Of a stretch of DNA of 64,000 nucleotides, positions 7,483 through 15,133 are shown in pieces. This DNA comes from Pseudomonadota bacterium. GTDB lineage: Bacteria > Pseudomonadota > Alphaproteobacteria > Sneathiellales > Sneathiellaceae. Location of the stretch: NCBI GenBank assembly GCA_024743055.1, contig JANSXH010000002.1:186001-250000 (forward strand). The letters are read 5' to 3'. Below the pieces are notes generated by a model. It did no database searches and was not told where the DNA came from. It was given only the letters and a program-made list of their open reading frames with translations. The stretch's first letter is position 1. Every line of letters starts with the position of its first letter. The translations under genes were made by a program, and so were the position numbers.

Positions 7483-8825
7483 GAATACATATCCTGTTGG
7501 GTTTTCTTCTCAATGGTAGCGAGGGCGTTAAAGGCTTCCGTCACTGCATCCACCTGATCGTCGTGACGGCCAGAGGGGAAATTTTCAAGCTCCGACAAAA
7601 ACGCCTCATTCCAGGGGCCCTTGACCAGCATGACATTACCGGCCTCGGCCTGAGCGGAGAAAGGCGCCGCCCGGACCAGCTTGCTGCCGGTCACCGGTCG
7701 GGCGAGAACCCGATAACCCGCAAGGCCGCTGATCAGGCTATGACGCTGGGCCTTGCCGGCCTGTCCCGGATCCTGCGGCAGGGCGACGGTGACGTTCTTG
7801 CCATCGCTTTCCGCAAGGTTGCGAATGGCGGTTGCCACCTGCCAGGGCGTGCCGCGAAAGCGCTCCACCTTTTCCACATAATAGACGCCCTTCTTATCCT
7901 GGCAGAGGCGGATGCCGACGGAGTAGTCCGGGTCCGATGATCCCTGCACCAGGGTCGCAGCCAGATCCCAACCGCGAACCCGCGTCCCGATGACCGGCGC
8001 GGCAGTGACGATGGGAAACCAGCCTCTGCGAAAATAGAGCCCCGCCGAGGGGCGAATGTTCCAGTTGCCATGGAGAAGCCTTTCACGCTCCACCGTATTG
8101 AGGGCTGCCAGATTGGACCGGTATCCCGGATCCTTGTCCATCAGCACCTTGTTATCCTCCACCTTGGCGGCAACGAAGGTAACGGACTTGGCGATCTGAC
8201 CCGGGTACATTTCCTCAAGAGCACTTCGATCACAGTCCCAGACCAGATGCTCCCCGTCCCGGACGAACCAACGCAGGACACCCGATCGCTCCGGATCGGG
8301 ATAGCCGGTCTCGGGATCGATCCACCAGCGCACCAGATCCGCCACCCAGCTGTCCGCATCGGGATTGCAGGTGGCCCGCACATACGGCGTGGCCCCGGCC
8401 AGGGAGCGGTTGCGGCTCAAAAGATAGAAAAACTGCGACTGGGTGAAATGGGTCAGTTCATCAAATCCAAGATAGGTGATCTGCGAGCCCTGCCAGTCAT
8501 ATTTGTTCTTCTCATGATCGAGATGGCCGAAGCTGATGGTGGCGCCGGAGGGAAACCGCCAAAGCATGTCTGTCTCCTTGGCTTTGCCGCCGAGGGTTTC
8601 ATAGAGTTTGCCGGCGGTGTCCCAGAGCCCGCCTTCATTGCGGACCTGCTTGGCATTGCGCCGGAAAATTACCGCCCGAAAAGCCGGATCGGTAATATGG
8701 CGCAAGGGTTCCATGAGCAGGGCATGGCTTTTGCCACCGCCGGCAGCGCCGCCGTAAATGGCAATATCGGCAGCGGAGGAGAGGAACATCTCCTGCGGGC
8801 CGGCTTGGGGTCTAAGGTCTGCCAT
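7479..8825 (-). CDS. phage terminase large subunit
   Basis: The DNA-packaging motor ATPase and nuclease. I choose ATG 8825 (MADLRPQAGPQEMFL), giving 448 residues; an upstream frame from 8873 lies within the small terminase gene. Walker A is GAAGGGKS (about residues 26-33), Walker B is YLGFDE (Asp122, Glu123), and the C-terminal RNase H-like nuclease shows GWDLAAT and the HDDQVDAV motif. All catalytic elements look intact, so the enzyme should be active. It overlaps the small terminase gene by 14 bases and the portal gene by four. Confidence 0.92.
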   Translation of the reverse strand: MADLRPQAGPQEMFLSSAADIAIYGGAAGGGKSHALLMEPLRHITDPAFRAVIFRRNAKQVRNEGGLWDTAGKLYETLGGKAKETDMLWRFPSGATISFGHLDHEKNKYDWQGSQITYLGFDELTHFTQSQFFYLLSRNRSLAGATPYVRATCNPDADSWVADLVRWWIDPETGYPDPERSGVLRWFVRDGEHLVWDCDRSALEEMYPGQIAKSVTFVAAKVEDNKVLMDKDPGYRSNLAALNTVERERLLHGNWNIRPSAGLYFRRGWFPIVTAAPVIGTRVRGWDLAATLVQGSSDPDYSVGIRLCQDKKGVYYVEKVERFRGTPWQVATAIRNLAESDGKNVTVALPQDPGQAGKAQRHSLISGLAGYRVLARPVTGSKLVRAAPFSAQAEAGNVMLVKGPWNEAFLSELENFPSGRHDDQVDAVTEAFNALATIEKKTQQDMYS

Positions 8826-9219
8826 TTTCAGGAAGATACAAATTGGCAGAAGGAACGGAGGCCGTCGTGTCATTGGCCGCGGCGGGTTTATCGCTATAGT
8901 GACCCGGGGCGAAATGGGCCATCAGCCATTTGCGGGTATCGATACGCAATTTGGAACGCGCAACATTTTCCCGCTCTCCCCCGGCCCCATCCTCATTATC
9001 ATTGACCGCATCGGCAATCTCGAGGATTTCCCCGGCGAACAGGTCGGCCATAAAGCGACGCACTGTGGTTTGCTCTGCCGGCTGGAATAGAGATCCGAGC
9101 ATGGCCACCAGATCGGTGACCCGTCCGGACGCCCGTAAGTCCTCCAATAAAGGGAAGGTGCAATTGCGCGGTAAAATCCGCTCCGTGAGGAGGGACTTCA
9201 ATGTCTCGAAGCTTGTCAT
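8812..9219 (-). CDS. phage terminase small subunit
   Basis: A protein of about 135 residues whose C-terminal half has SKLRIDTRKWLMAHFAPGHY, the conserved R-[IV]-D-xRKW-x-A-x-x-x-P-x-x-[YF] pattern of phage small terminases. It recognises the packaging site and stimulates the large subunit. I take ATG 9219 (MTSFETLK) rather than the TTG three bases upstream. This protein begins the packaging-head operon; the region before it contains an inverted repeat that could be a recognition or control site. Confidence 0.8.
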   Translation of the reverse strand: MTSFETLKSLLTERILPRNCTFPLLEDLRASGRVTDLVAMLGSLFQPAEQTTVRRFMADLFAGEILEIADAVNDNEDGAGGERENVARSKLRIDTRKWLMAHFAPGHYSDKPAAANDTTASVPSANLYLPENGRP

Positions 9220-9222
9220 CAA

Positions 9223-9426
9223 GGAATATCCTATCCTTTGTCTAATTTACTTTATATTCTTATTTTAGTTGTATTACTTGAAACTCTATCTTCTCGTGTG
9301 CTGGAAGTTGGAAACGCATTAAACCACCACCCGCCAGCACAATGTACAGGGAACTACAAACTCATAAATTCATAAGATATTATTTTTAAAGGTTTTTTAG
9401 ACTCACCTAAAAACCAAGTCAGGCAG
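9223..9426. other. AT-rich noncoding region upstream of small terminase
   Basis: No gene is supported in the 313 bases between small terminase and the next frame. The part next to terminase is strongly AT-rich and should hold the late promoter, but I could not place a convincing -35/-10 pair. It contains the TGTGCTGG inverted repeat listed separately and ends at a minus-strand terminator. Confidence 0.5.
9297..9341. repeat. 8-bp inverted repeat TGTGCTGG-N29-CCAGCACA
   Basis: Perfect eight-base arms lie at 9297-9304 and 9334-9341, about 80-120 bases upstream of the small terminase start. The spacing suggests two half-sites for a dimeric protein, or a loose hairpin. A packaging-site or operator role is inference. 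Confidence 0.45.
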
Positions 9427-9464
9427 AAAAAAAGGTCCACGGAAAATTTAATTTCCGATGGACC
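9427..9464 (-). terminator. intrinsic terminator of the regulator-like gene
   Basis: On the minus strand GGTCCA-(bulged U)-CGGAAA pairs with TTTCCG-TGGACC around an AT loop (9434-9464), and seven U residues follow (9433-9427). The stem is twelve pairs with one bulge. It ends transcription from the 9536-10030 gene before the terminase region, so the late genes need their own promoter or antitermination. Confidence 0.8.
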
Positions 9465-9535
9465 CAATACTCGACTATGAGAAATAGCATAACAATGTGT
9501 TCCCCGTATGTCAAGTATTTTCTATTTAATAGTGT

Positions 9536-10030
9536 TTATCCGAACAGTTTTCCGTATCGCTCCAGACAAGCCAGCAGATTTGCCTTGGCATATCCGTTAC
9601 GTTTTCTTCGGCCCCTGTCCACCTGCCGACAGCTCTTGCCGAAGATCAGGATATCAAGAGTTGCGGACAGAGACAGGCCCTCTGGTCTGAGGGTGTCAGC
9701 CCACTCGGTAAAGGCGCGCATCAGATCCAGCTGCCAATGCTCCTGTACCTGTTCCCCGCCCTGCTGGCCGGAATAGGATTGGGTGCGAAGACCAATCCCG
9801 GAAGTTCGGAATTGAAAGCCGAGAGCTATTTTCTCTGCCTGGCGCAGCGCCTGATCATCGAGAAAAGCCGACAGGCGGGTGGTGCCCCGCCGTTTCATCT
9901 CCCTTATTGTACCATTGGTATTGCTGTTCGCTGCCGTTGTTGCAGCTTTACCCGTTGAAGGTTTACGACGAGATCCGACCGCCTTGCCGGATTTTTGCTT
10001 GTGAATGTCGTTTGTTTCATTGCCCTTCAT
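9536..10030 (-). CDS. basic phage protein of unknown function, possible regulator
   Basis: A 164-residue protein. The first 55 residues are very basic and low-complexity (Lys/Arg/Thr/Asn-rich) and probably disordered or nucleic-acid binding. The rest is helical, with LDDQALRQAEKIALGFQFRT and a C-terminal segment LSATLDILIFGKSCRQVDR followed by basic RRKRNG. That C-terminus looks like a helix-turn-helix region of the kind found in alphaproteobacterial prophages just ahead of terminase genes. A strong GGAGAGG ribosome site precedes the ATG. It has its own terminator. A late-gene regulator role is inferred from position; I do not recognise a named family. Confidence 0.55.
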   Translation of the reverse strand: MKGNETNDIHKQKSGKAVGSRRKPSTGKAATTAANSNTNGTIREMKRRGTTRLSAFLDDQALRQAEKIALGFQFRTSGIGLRTQSYSGQQGGEQVQEHWQLDLMRAFTEWADTLRPEGLSLSATLDILIFGKSCRQVDRGRRKRNGYAKANLLACLERYGKLFG

Positions 10031-10179
10031 ATTACCTCTCCATGTAAATCAAAATCTAAGAGTTAAGGAAAATGCCGAAAGGAACACTCATAAATTTGTC
10101 CCCGCCGACGCTCTATAGTCGAGGCATACCCGGACGCCGATCTCTCAGGTTATTGAAATTTTATTATTGGGAGGTCACG

Positions 10180-10221
10180 GTGCTGAACCGCAGAATTCTG
10201 GCAATTTTCCTGTTTTCTTAG
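10180..10221 (+). pseudogene. truncated leader-like reading frame
   Basis: GTG at 10180 is preceded by GGGAGG at a five-base spacing, and the frame reads MLNRRILAIFLFS before TAG. That is the look of the first part of a signal peptide that stops abruptly. It could be the remnant 5' end of a gene cut during phage insertion, or chance. Confidence 0.25.
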
Positions 10222-10294
10222 GTGCATGCAAGTCCAGATCAGAAACTGTTAGATAGTTTTGTTTTTATTTTAATACTACTAAAATGATAGTCAA

Positions 10295-10347
10295 ATATCG
10301 CACAGATGTCAAGATGTGGAACGAGGTCCTCATCTCCGATGCGATAT
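10295..10347. repeat. nested inverted repeat (two-helix structure)
   Basis: Outer arms ATATCGCA (10295-10302) and TGCGATAT (10340-10347) are perfect. Inside, AGATG-t-GGA (10312-10320) pairs with TCC-t-CATCT (10327-10335) around a six-base loop. It lies 40 bases past the stop of the dioxygenase gene on the minus strand, so it may act as that gene's 3' structure; no proper U-run follows. Confidence 0.5.
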
Positions 10348-10386
10348 ACAGGGGAAATACATTCCAGTGAATGAGAGGCTTAAGCT

Positions 10387-11238
10387 TCAGGCAGACGCCG
10401 CAAATTCATGTTCTTGATCACCGGCGATGCGGGTATGCAACATGACCCGTGGCTCTGTCATATCCCACGGACATCCTTGATGCAGGAGACGCCGATTATC
10501 CCAGAGCACTATATCTCCCGGGGACCAGCTATGTTGATATAGGCGGGGCGACTGGCAGGTGAAATCAACAAGATGCCGGAGCAGCTCCTCAGAATCATCT
10601 TCCTTCAATCCTGGAATACCATAGGCATGACGACCGATTGTCAGCACTGTACGGCCCGTTTCTGAATGACGCTTGACCACCGGCCGGAGGGGTGGCGCAT
10701 GACCTTCCAGACCATAGCCGGAATACTCACTCTCCTGCTTTTCTTTATGGTCAAAGCCCGCTTCTTTCTGGCTATGCTCCAAGGAATGATAGGCGGACAG
10801 CCCCTCAAGCCGCTGTTTCAGCTCATCCGGTAGGGCCTCATAGGCCGACGCCGTATCGGCCCAGGCCGTCTCCCCGCCTTTGGACGGAACAACGTGAGCG
10901 CTGAATACCGCGCCTTTGGCCTGGACGGGCATATAGGTACTGTCCTGATGCCAGCCCATATTACCCTTCAGGATCTTGACCATATCATCGTCTTTACCTG
11001 TGCGGATACTGCCATCTTTTTCAACATTGCTAAGCTCGGCCAGTCTAATCTCCAGGCTGCCGAATCTCTTTGCGAATTCAACCTGCTGAGGTCGGTTGAG
11101 ATTCTGGCCGGGAAAAACCAGAAGACCATAGTCCAACCAATTCCGGTAAATCTCCTCGAACTCCGGTTCGGTCAAAGCTGTCAGCTCTACCTCTTCGACC
11201 TGGGCACCAAAACTGGCATCAAGTGCAGTTATTTTCAT
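10387..11238 (-). CDS. TauD/TfdA-family Fe(II)/2-oxoglutarate dioxygenase
   Basis: ATG 11238 (MKITALDASFGAQVEEVEL) gives 283 residues, the usual size of the family. The 2-His-1-carboxylate iron site is visible as WHQDSTY (His97, Asp99) and the distal His in RRLLHQGCPWD, with the 2-oxoglutarate Arg in EPRVMLHTRIAG. Such enzymes hydroxylate and break down taurine, alkyl sulfates, phenoxyacids or similar acids using oxygen. The substrate is not deducible. A 49-base gap follows a CurA-type reductase on the same strand, so they are probably cotranscribed. It is the first host-like gene beside the prophage. Confidence 0.88.
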   Translation of the reverse strand: MKITALDASFGAQVEEVELTALTEPEFEEIYRNWLDYGLLVFPGQNLNRPQQVEFAKRFGSLEIRLAELSNVEKDGSIRTGKDDDMVKILKGNMGWHQDSTYMPVQAKGAVFSAHVVPSKGGETAWADTASAYEALPDELKQRLEGLSAYHSLEHSQKEAGFDHKEKQESEYSGYGLEGHAPPLRPVVKRHSETGRTVLTIGRHAYGIPGLKEDDSEELLRHLVDFTCQSPRLYQHSWSPGDIVLWDNRRLLHQGCPWDMTEPRVMLHTRIAGDQEHEFAASA

Positions 11239-11287
11239 CGGTCTAAGCCTTTCTTTATGAACGGTCTTTTTATTGTTTTTGTCTCTC

Positions 11288-12295
11288 CTACAGGCTGTCC
11301 GGCCCCACCCGAACCATGCGCTTCCCGCGATTTTCGCCATGCAACAGGCCGATCAGCCCGGAAGGCGCAGATTCCAGTCCGTCGAGGACATCTTCCACTA
11401 CCTTGAGCTTGCCGTCTTTATACCATTGGGACAGATCGGCTTCCGCCTGGGCATCCTGCTTCGCAAAATCCATGACAATAAAGCCCTCCATTTTCAGCCG
11501 CTTGACGACGATCAGGCCCGGCACCCCCTTCGGCGAGGTCATCTCCGCCGTGTCATATTGTGAGACAGCGCCACAGCAGACGATCCGCGCCTTGAGATTG
11601 GCGAGGAACATGGCAGCCTCCAGGATCTGCCCGCCGACATTGTCGAAATAGACATCGATGCCATCAGGACAAGCGGCCTGCAGATCCTTGAAGAAAGTTT
11701 TGGATTTGTAATCGACGGCGACATCAAAGCCGAGTTCATCCACCAGCCAGGCGCATTTTTCAGGACCGCCGGCGATGCCCACGGCGCGGGCGCCTTTGAT
11801 TTTAGCGATTTGCCCGACAAAAATTCCAACCGATCCAGCAGCAGCGGAGACGACCACCGTCTCACCGGGCTTAGGATCTCCAATCTGCAATAGGCCGTGA
11901 TACGCAGTCTTACCGGCGATACCAAGGACGGACATATGATGTGTGAGCGGACGATAGTCAGAAATCGGCTTGACCGCCTTGGCTTTCATCACCGTATAAC
12001 TGGCCCAGCCTCCTTCTCCGGCGACAATGTCCCCCGGCGCAAAGCCTTCGGCCTTGCTTTCCACAATTTCCCCAATGGAATAGGTATGCATGACATCGCC
12101 CGGCTTGACCGCCTCACGATAGGTTGCTCCCTGCATCCAGGCTCGGTTGGCCGCATCCAGTGACATGAGAATGGTCCGAACTAACAGCTGTCCATCGCCA
12201 ATTTCCGGCATCGGGGCGGATTTTGTTTCGAAATGGGTAACGCTTAACGCGTCCGTCGGCAGTTCGCGAATGACTATCTGGGTATTTTCTGACAT
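11288..12295 (-). CDS. NADP-dependent oxidoreductase, CurA/YncB (MDR) family
   Basis: A 335-residue zinc-free medium-chain dehydrogenase. The N-terminal GroES-like part has LVRTILMSLDAANRAWM, typical of the curcumin/leukotriene B4 reductase branch. The Rossmann part has VVVSAAAGSVGIFVGQIAK and the FDNVGGQILEAA motif. These enzymes reduce activated carbon-carbon double bonds with NADPH. The ATG follows a weak GGAAGAG site. Probably cotranscribed with the downstream dioxygenase. A hairpin-forming repeat lies in its upstream region. Confidence 0.88.
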   Translation of the reverse strand: MSENTQIVIRELPTDALSVTHFETKSAPMPEIGDGQLLVRTILMSLDAANRAWMQGATYREAVKPGDVMHTYSIGEIVESKAEGFAPGDIVAGEGGWASYTVMKAKAVKPISDYRPLTHHMSVLGIAGKTAYHGLLQIGDPKPGETVVVSAAAGSVGIFVGQIAKIKGARAVGIAGGPEKCAWLVDELGFDVAVDYKSKTFFKDLQAACPDGIDVYFDNVGGQILEAAMFLANLKARIVCCGAVSQYDTAEMTSPKGVPGLIVVKRLKMEGFIVMDFAKQDAQAEADLSQWYKDGKLKVVEDVLDGLESAPSGLIGLLHGENRGKRMVRVGPDSL

Positions 12296-12318
12296 TGGAT
12301 TTCACTCTTCCCGTTGGG

Positions 12319-12336
12319 AATGCAGTTCCCTGCATT
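12319..12336. repeat. inverted repeat AATGCAG-TTCC-CTGCATT
   Basis: A perfect seven-pair hairpin lies 24 bases upstream of the CurA-type gene start, in the divergent region shared with cysK. An alternative GGGAA/TTCCC pairing overlaps it, so two exclusive folds or an operator are possible. Confidence 0.4.
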
Positions 12337-12506
12337 GTTGTTTTTCTCCATGTTAGCGGAACTGCCGGAAATTGCAAAGCCGGACAACGCCCTCTCTTTT
12401 GCCGCTAAATCACAAAGATTTGCCATCGACCCTTGAAGAGAAAATGGTATATACATAAATTAACAGAAATAATGTGGAAATAACCCTTAATTACAGATTG
12501 GTTCCC

Positions 12507-13517
12507 ATGGAAACGCGCGAAGATTTCGTCGACAGTATCGGCAACACCCCCCTGATCCGTCTCACCGCCGCCTCCGAGGCAACAGGATGTGAGATCTATG
12601 GCAAGGCTGAATTCCTGAACCCCGGCGGTTCCGTCAAGGACCGGGCGGCACTTGGCATAATTAAAGATGCGGAGTCCAAAGACCTGTTGAAACCGGGCGG
12701 CATTATTGTTGAGGGAACGGCGGGCAATACGGGTATTGGCCTTGCTCTGCTCGCCAATGCCAAGGGATACAAGACAGTCATCGTCATGCCGGAAACCCAG
12801 ACCGATGAAAAGAAAGCGCTTCTTCGCTATTGCGGCGCGGATCTGCGGCTGGTCCCTGCAAAGCCCTATAAAGATCCGGACAACTACATCAAATATTCCG
12901 GACGTCTCGCAGAAGAGCTTGGCAAAACCCATAATGCCGGGGTGATCTGGGCCAACCAGTTTGACAATGTCGCCAACCGCCAGGGCCATATCGACGGCAC
13001 CGGCCCGGAAATTATTGAACAAACAGAGGGCCGGGTTGACGGCTTTATCTGTGCGGTCGGCAGTGGCGGCACGCTTGCCGGTATTGCCCAGGTCCTCAGG
13101 GCCCATAATCCGGACGTCAAGATCGGCCTCGCGGACCCCATGGGCGCCGCGCTCTATAACTATTACAAAAATGGCGAGCTCAAATCAGAGGGCAGCTCCA
13201 TTACTGAAGGCATCGGCCAGGGCCGTATTACCGCCAACCTGGAAGGACTGGAGATCGACTTCCCCTATCAGATCGATGATGTGGAAGCCCTTAACACGGT
13301 CTATGACCTGAATATCCATGAGGGGCTGCAGCTTGGTCTCTCCTCGGGCATTAATGTCGCGGGGGCCATGCGTCTGGCCAAGGATCTGGGTCCGGGGAAC
13401 ACCATCGTCACCATATTATGCGATACAGCGCAAAAATACTTTAGCAAACTGATGGACATTGATATGCTTCGGGAAAAGGGTCTGCCGATCGCCCCGTGGC
13501 TTGCAGACCCGGAGTAA
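12507..13517 (+). CDS. cysK: cysteine synthase A (O-acetylserine sulfhydrylase)
   Basis: A PLP enzyme that forms cysteine from O-acetylserine and sulfide. I choose ATG 12507 (METREDFVDSIGNTPLIRL), giving 336 residues; a start at 12474 would add eleven unlike residues. The PLP lysine is Lys44 in NPGGSVKDRA, and the phosphate and substrate loops EGTAGNTGIG and CAVGSGGTLAG are present. The form with QFDNVANRQGHIDGTGPEI is the common alphaproteobacterial type. An AlaX gene starts 15 bases later, followed by a sulfurtransferase, so this is a sulfur/cysteine operon. Its O-acetylserine would come from cysE at 32320. Confidence 0.92.
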   Translation: METREDFVDSIGNTPLIRLTAASEATGCEIYGKAEFLNPGGSVKDRAALGIIKDAESKDLLKPGGIIVEGTAGNTGIGLALLANAKGYKTVIVMPETQTDEKKALLRYCGADLRLVPAKPYKDPDNYIKYSGRLAEELGKTHNAGVIWANQFDNVANRQGHIDGTGPEIIEQTEGRVDGFICAVGSGGTLAGIAQVLRAHNPDVKIGLADPMGAALYNYYKNGELKSEGSSITEGIGQGRITANLEGLEIDFPYQIDDVEALNTVYDLNIHEGLQLGLSSGINVAGAMRLAKDLGPGNTIVTILCDTAQKYFSKLMDIDMLREKGLPIAPWLADPE

Positions 13518-13532
13518 AAACCGGAGTTCCAT

Positions 13533-14258
13533 ATGACGTTACCGCTGTTTCGAGACGACTCCTATCTGACCAGTACTCAGGCCGTCGTGACCGCTGTCAA
13601 TGACCGCGGCGGCATTGTCCTCGACCAGACTGTGTTCTATCCCACCGGCGGCGGCCAGCCCGGCGATTCCGGCAAGCTGATCCTGTCTGACGGCACCGAG
13701 ATTCCGATTGTCACCGCCGTTAAGGGCGACACGCCTGATGAAGTTGTCCATGTCCCGGCAGAGGGGTCAGCGGTTCCGGATATCGGTGCCGAGGTCACGG
13801 CCGAGATCAACTGGGAAACCCGGCATCGCTATATGCGCATGCATAGCTGCCTGCATCTGTTGTCGGCGGTGCTGCCCTATCCCGTGACGGGCGGCCAGGT
13901 TTCGGACGGCAAGGGCCGTCTTGATTTCGATCTTCCCGAAGCGACTTTGGATAAAGAGGAAGTCACGATAGAGCTCAATCGCCTGATCCAGGGTAATCAT
14001 GAACTGAGCAGTGACTGGATCACCGATGAAGAACTGGATGCCAAGCCCGATCTGGTCAAGACCATGTCCGTTCAGCCGCCCCGCGGCAGCGGCCGCATTC
14101 GTCTGATTAAAGTCTCTGATATTGATCTACAGCCCTGTGGTGGCACGCATGTCCGTAATACCTCCGAGATCGGCGAAGTCCGGGTTCGGAAAATCGAGAA
14201 GAAAGGGCGACAAAATCGCCGAGTATCCCTAATATTTGCCGATGAAGCCAACGGTTGA
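13533..14258 (+). CDS. alanyl-tRNA editing protein AlaX
   Basis: A free-standing editing domain that removes Ser or Gly wrongly attached to tRNA-Ala. The 241-residue product has the N-terminal beta barrel with VFYPTGGGQPGDSG (about 35-47) and the zinc site HSCLH (His104, His108) plus CGGTH (Cys202, His206), so it is the medium-size AlaX type. It lies 15 bases after cysK. The next gene starts 13 bases after its stop. Linkage to cysteine synthesis suggests control of mischarging when serine-derived pools change; this is inference. Confidence 0.88.
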   Translation: MTLPLFRDDSYLTSTQAVVTAVNDRGGIVLDQTVFYPTGGGQPGDSGKLILSDGTEIPIVTAVKGDTPDEVVHVPAEGSAVPDIGAEVTAEINWETRHRYMRMHSCLHLLSAVLPYPVTGGQVSDGKGRLDFDLPEATLDKEEVTIELNRLIQGNHELSSDWITDEELDAKPDLVKTMSVQPPRGSGRIRLIKVSDIDLQPCGGTHVRNTSEIGEVRVRKIEKKGRQNRRVSLIFADEANG

Positions 14259-14271
14259 GGAAAGAAAAAGA

Positions 14272-15129
14272 ATGTCCTACGTAAACCCCAATTCCCTTGT
14301 CTCCACGGAGTGGCTCGCGGAGCATGCTTCCGCCCCGGATGTACGTATTGTCGATGCCTCCTGGCATATGCCGGCAACGGGTCGTAATCCCCGGGCCGAG
14401 TATGAAGCCGAGCATATCCCCGGTGCCGTATTTTTTGATATCGACGAAATTGCCGATACCGACAATTCCCTGCCCCATATGGTACCGAGCCCGGAGAAAT
14501 TCTCCAGCCGCATGCGCCGCCTCGGATTGGGCGATGGAAACCGCATCGTCATTTATGACAGCCTCGGTCTGGTCAGTGCCGCCCGCGCCTGGTGGTTGAT
14601 CCGCCTGTTCGGGCATCAGGATGTGGCGATCCTCGATGGCGGGCTGCCGAAATGGAAAGCCGAAGGGCGTGCCGTGTCCGACGATCCGATCAAACCCGCC
14701 GAGCGGCATTTCACCTCCCGCATAAACAGCTTCATGCTGCGGGAAAAAGATCAGGTCCTGCGTAATATAGACAGTGGCCGCGAACAGGTGCTCGATGCCC
14801 GCTCCGCCGGTCGCTTTGCCGCGACGGATCCCGAACCACGGGAAGGGTTGCGCGGCGGCCATATTCCCAATTCCTATAATCTGCCCTTCACAAACCTTCT
14901 CAACAGCGAAGACAGCACCTTTCGCCCGGCGGAAGAGCTGACGGCGGAATTTGAGAAATCAGGGATTGATATCAAGCAGCCAATCATTACCTCTTGTGGA
15001 TCCGGGGTCACCGCCTGTGTCCTTGCCTTCGGCCTGCATTTGATGGGCCATCGTCGGGTCGCCGTCTATGACGGATCCTGGACCGAATGGGCCCTGGATG
15101 AGGAAACACCAGTCGTAAGCGGAACCTGA
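14272..15129 (+). CDS. sseA: 3-mercaptopyruvate sulfurtransferase
   Basis: A tandem-rhodanese enzyme of 285 residues from ATG 14272 (MSYVNPNSLVSTEWL), with GAGGAAAG as ribosome site. The catalytic loop CGSGVTA begins at Cys242, the form typical of 3-mercaptopyruvate rather than thiosulfate sulfurtransferases. The inactive N-terminal rhodanese domain has DASWHMP and AEHIPGAVFFDID. It transfers sulfur from 3-mercaptopyruvate to thiols or cyanide, linking cysteine breakdown with the upstream cysK. Confidence 0.9.
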   Translation: MSYVNPNSLVSTEWLAEHASAPDVRIVDASWHMPATGRNPRAEYEAEHIPGAVFFDIDEIADTDNSLPHMVPSPEKFSSRMRRLGLGDGNRIVIYDSLGLVSAARAWWLIRLFGHQDVAILDGGLPKWKAEGRAVSDDPIKPAERHFTSRINSFMLREKDQVLRNIDSGREQVLDARSAGRFAATDPEPREGLRGGHIPNSYNLPFTNLLNSEDSTFRPAEELTAEFEKSGIDIKQPIITSCGSGVTACVLAFGLHLMGHRRVAVYDGSWTEWALDEETPVVSGT

Positions 15130-15133
15130 AATC

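Larger units (their letters stand above)
10031..10386. other. intergenic region, possible prophage-host junction
   Basis: These 356 bases separate the last phage gene from the first host-like metabolic gene. No full gene is seen. They contain a 13-codon frame with a strong ribosome site (10180-10221), an AT-rich stretch near 10250-10290, and a paired-helix inverted repeat (10295-10347). No integrase or tRNA gene is present, so an attachment site cannot be proven. Confidence 0.4.

Noticed and set aside
8826..8873. Longer start of the large terminase
   Set aside because: The extra 16 residues lie wholly inside the small terminase gene and lack a ribosome site.
12405..13106. 233-residue minus-strand frame opposite cysK
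   Set aside because: It is the complement of a strongly conserved enzyme gene and shows no domain.
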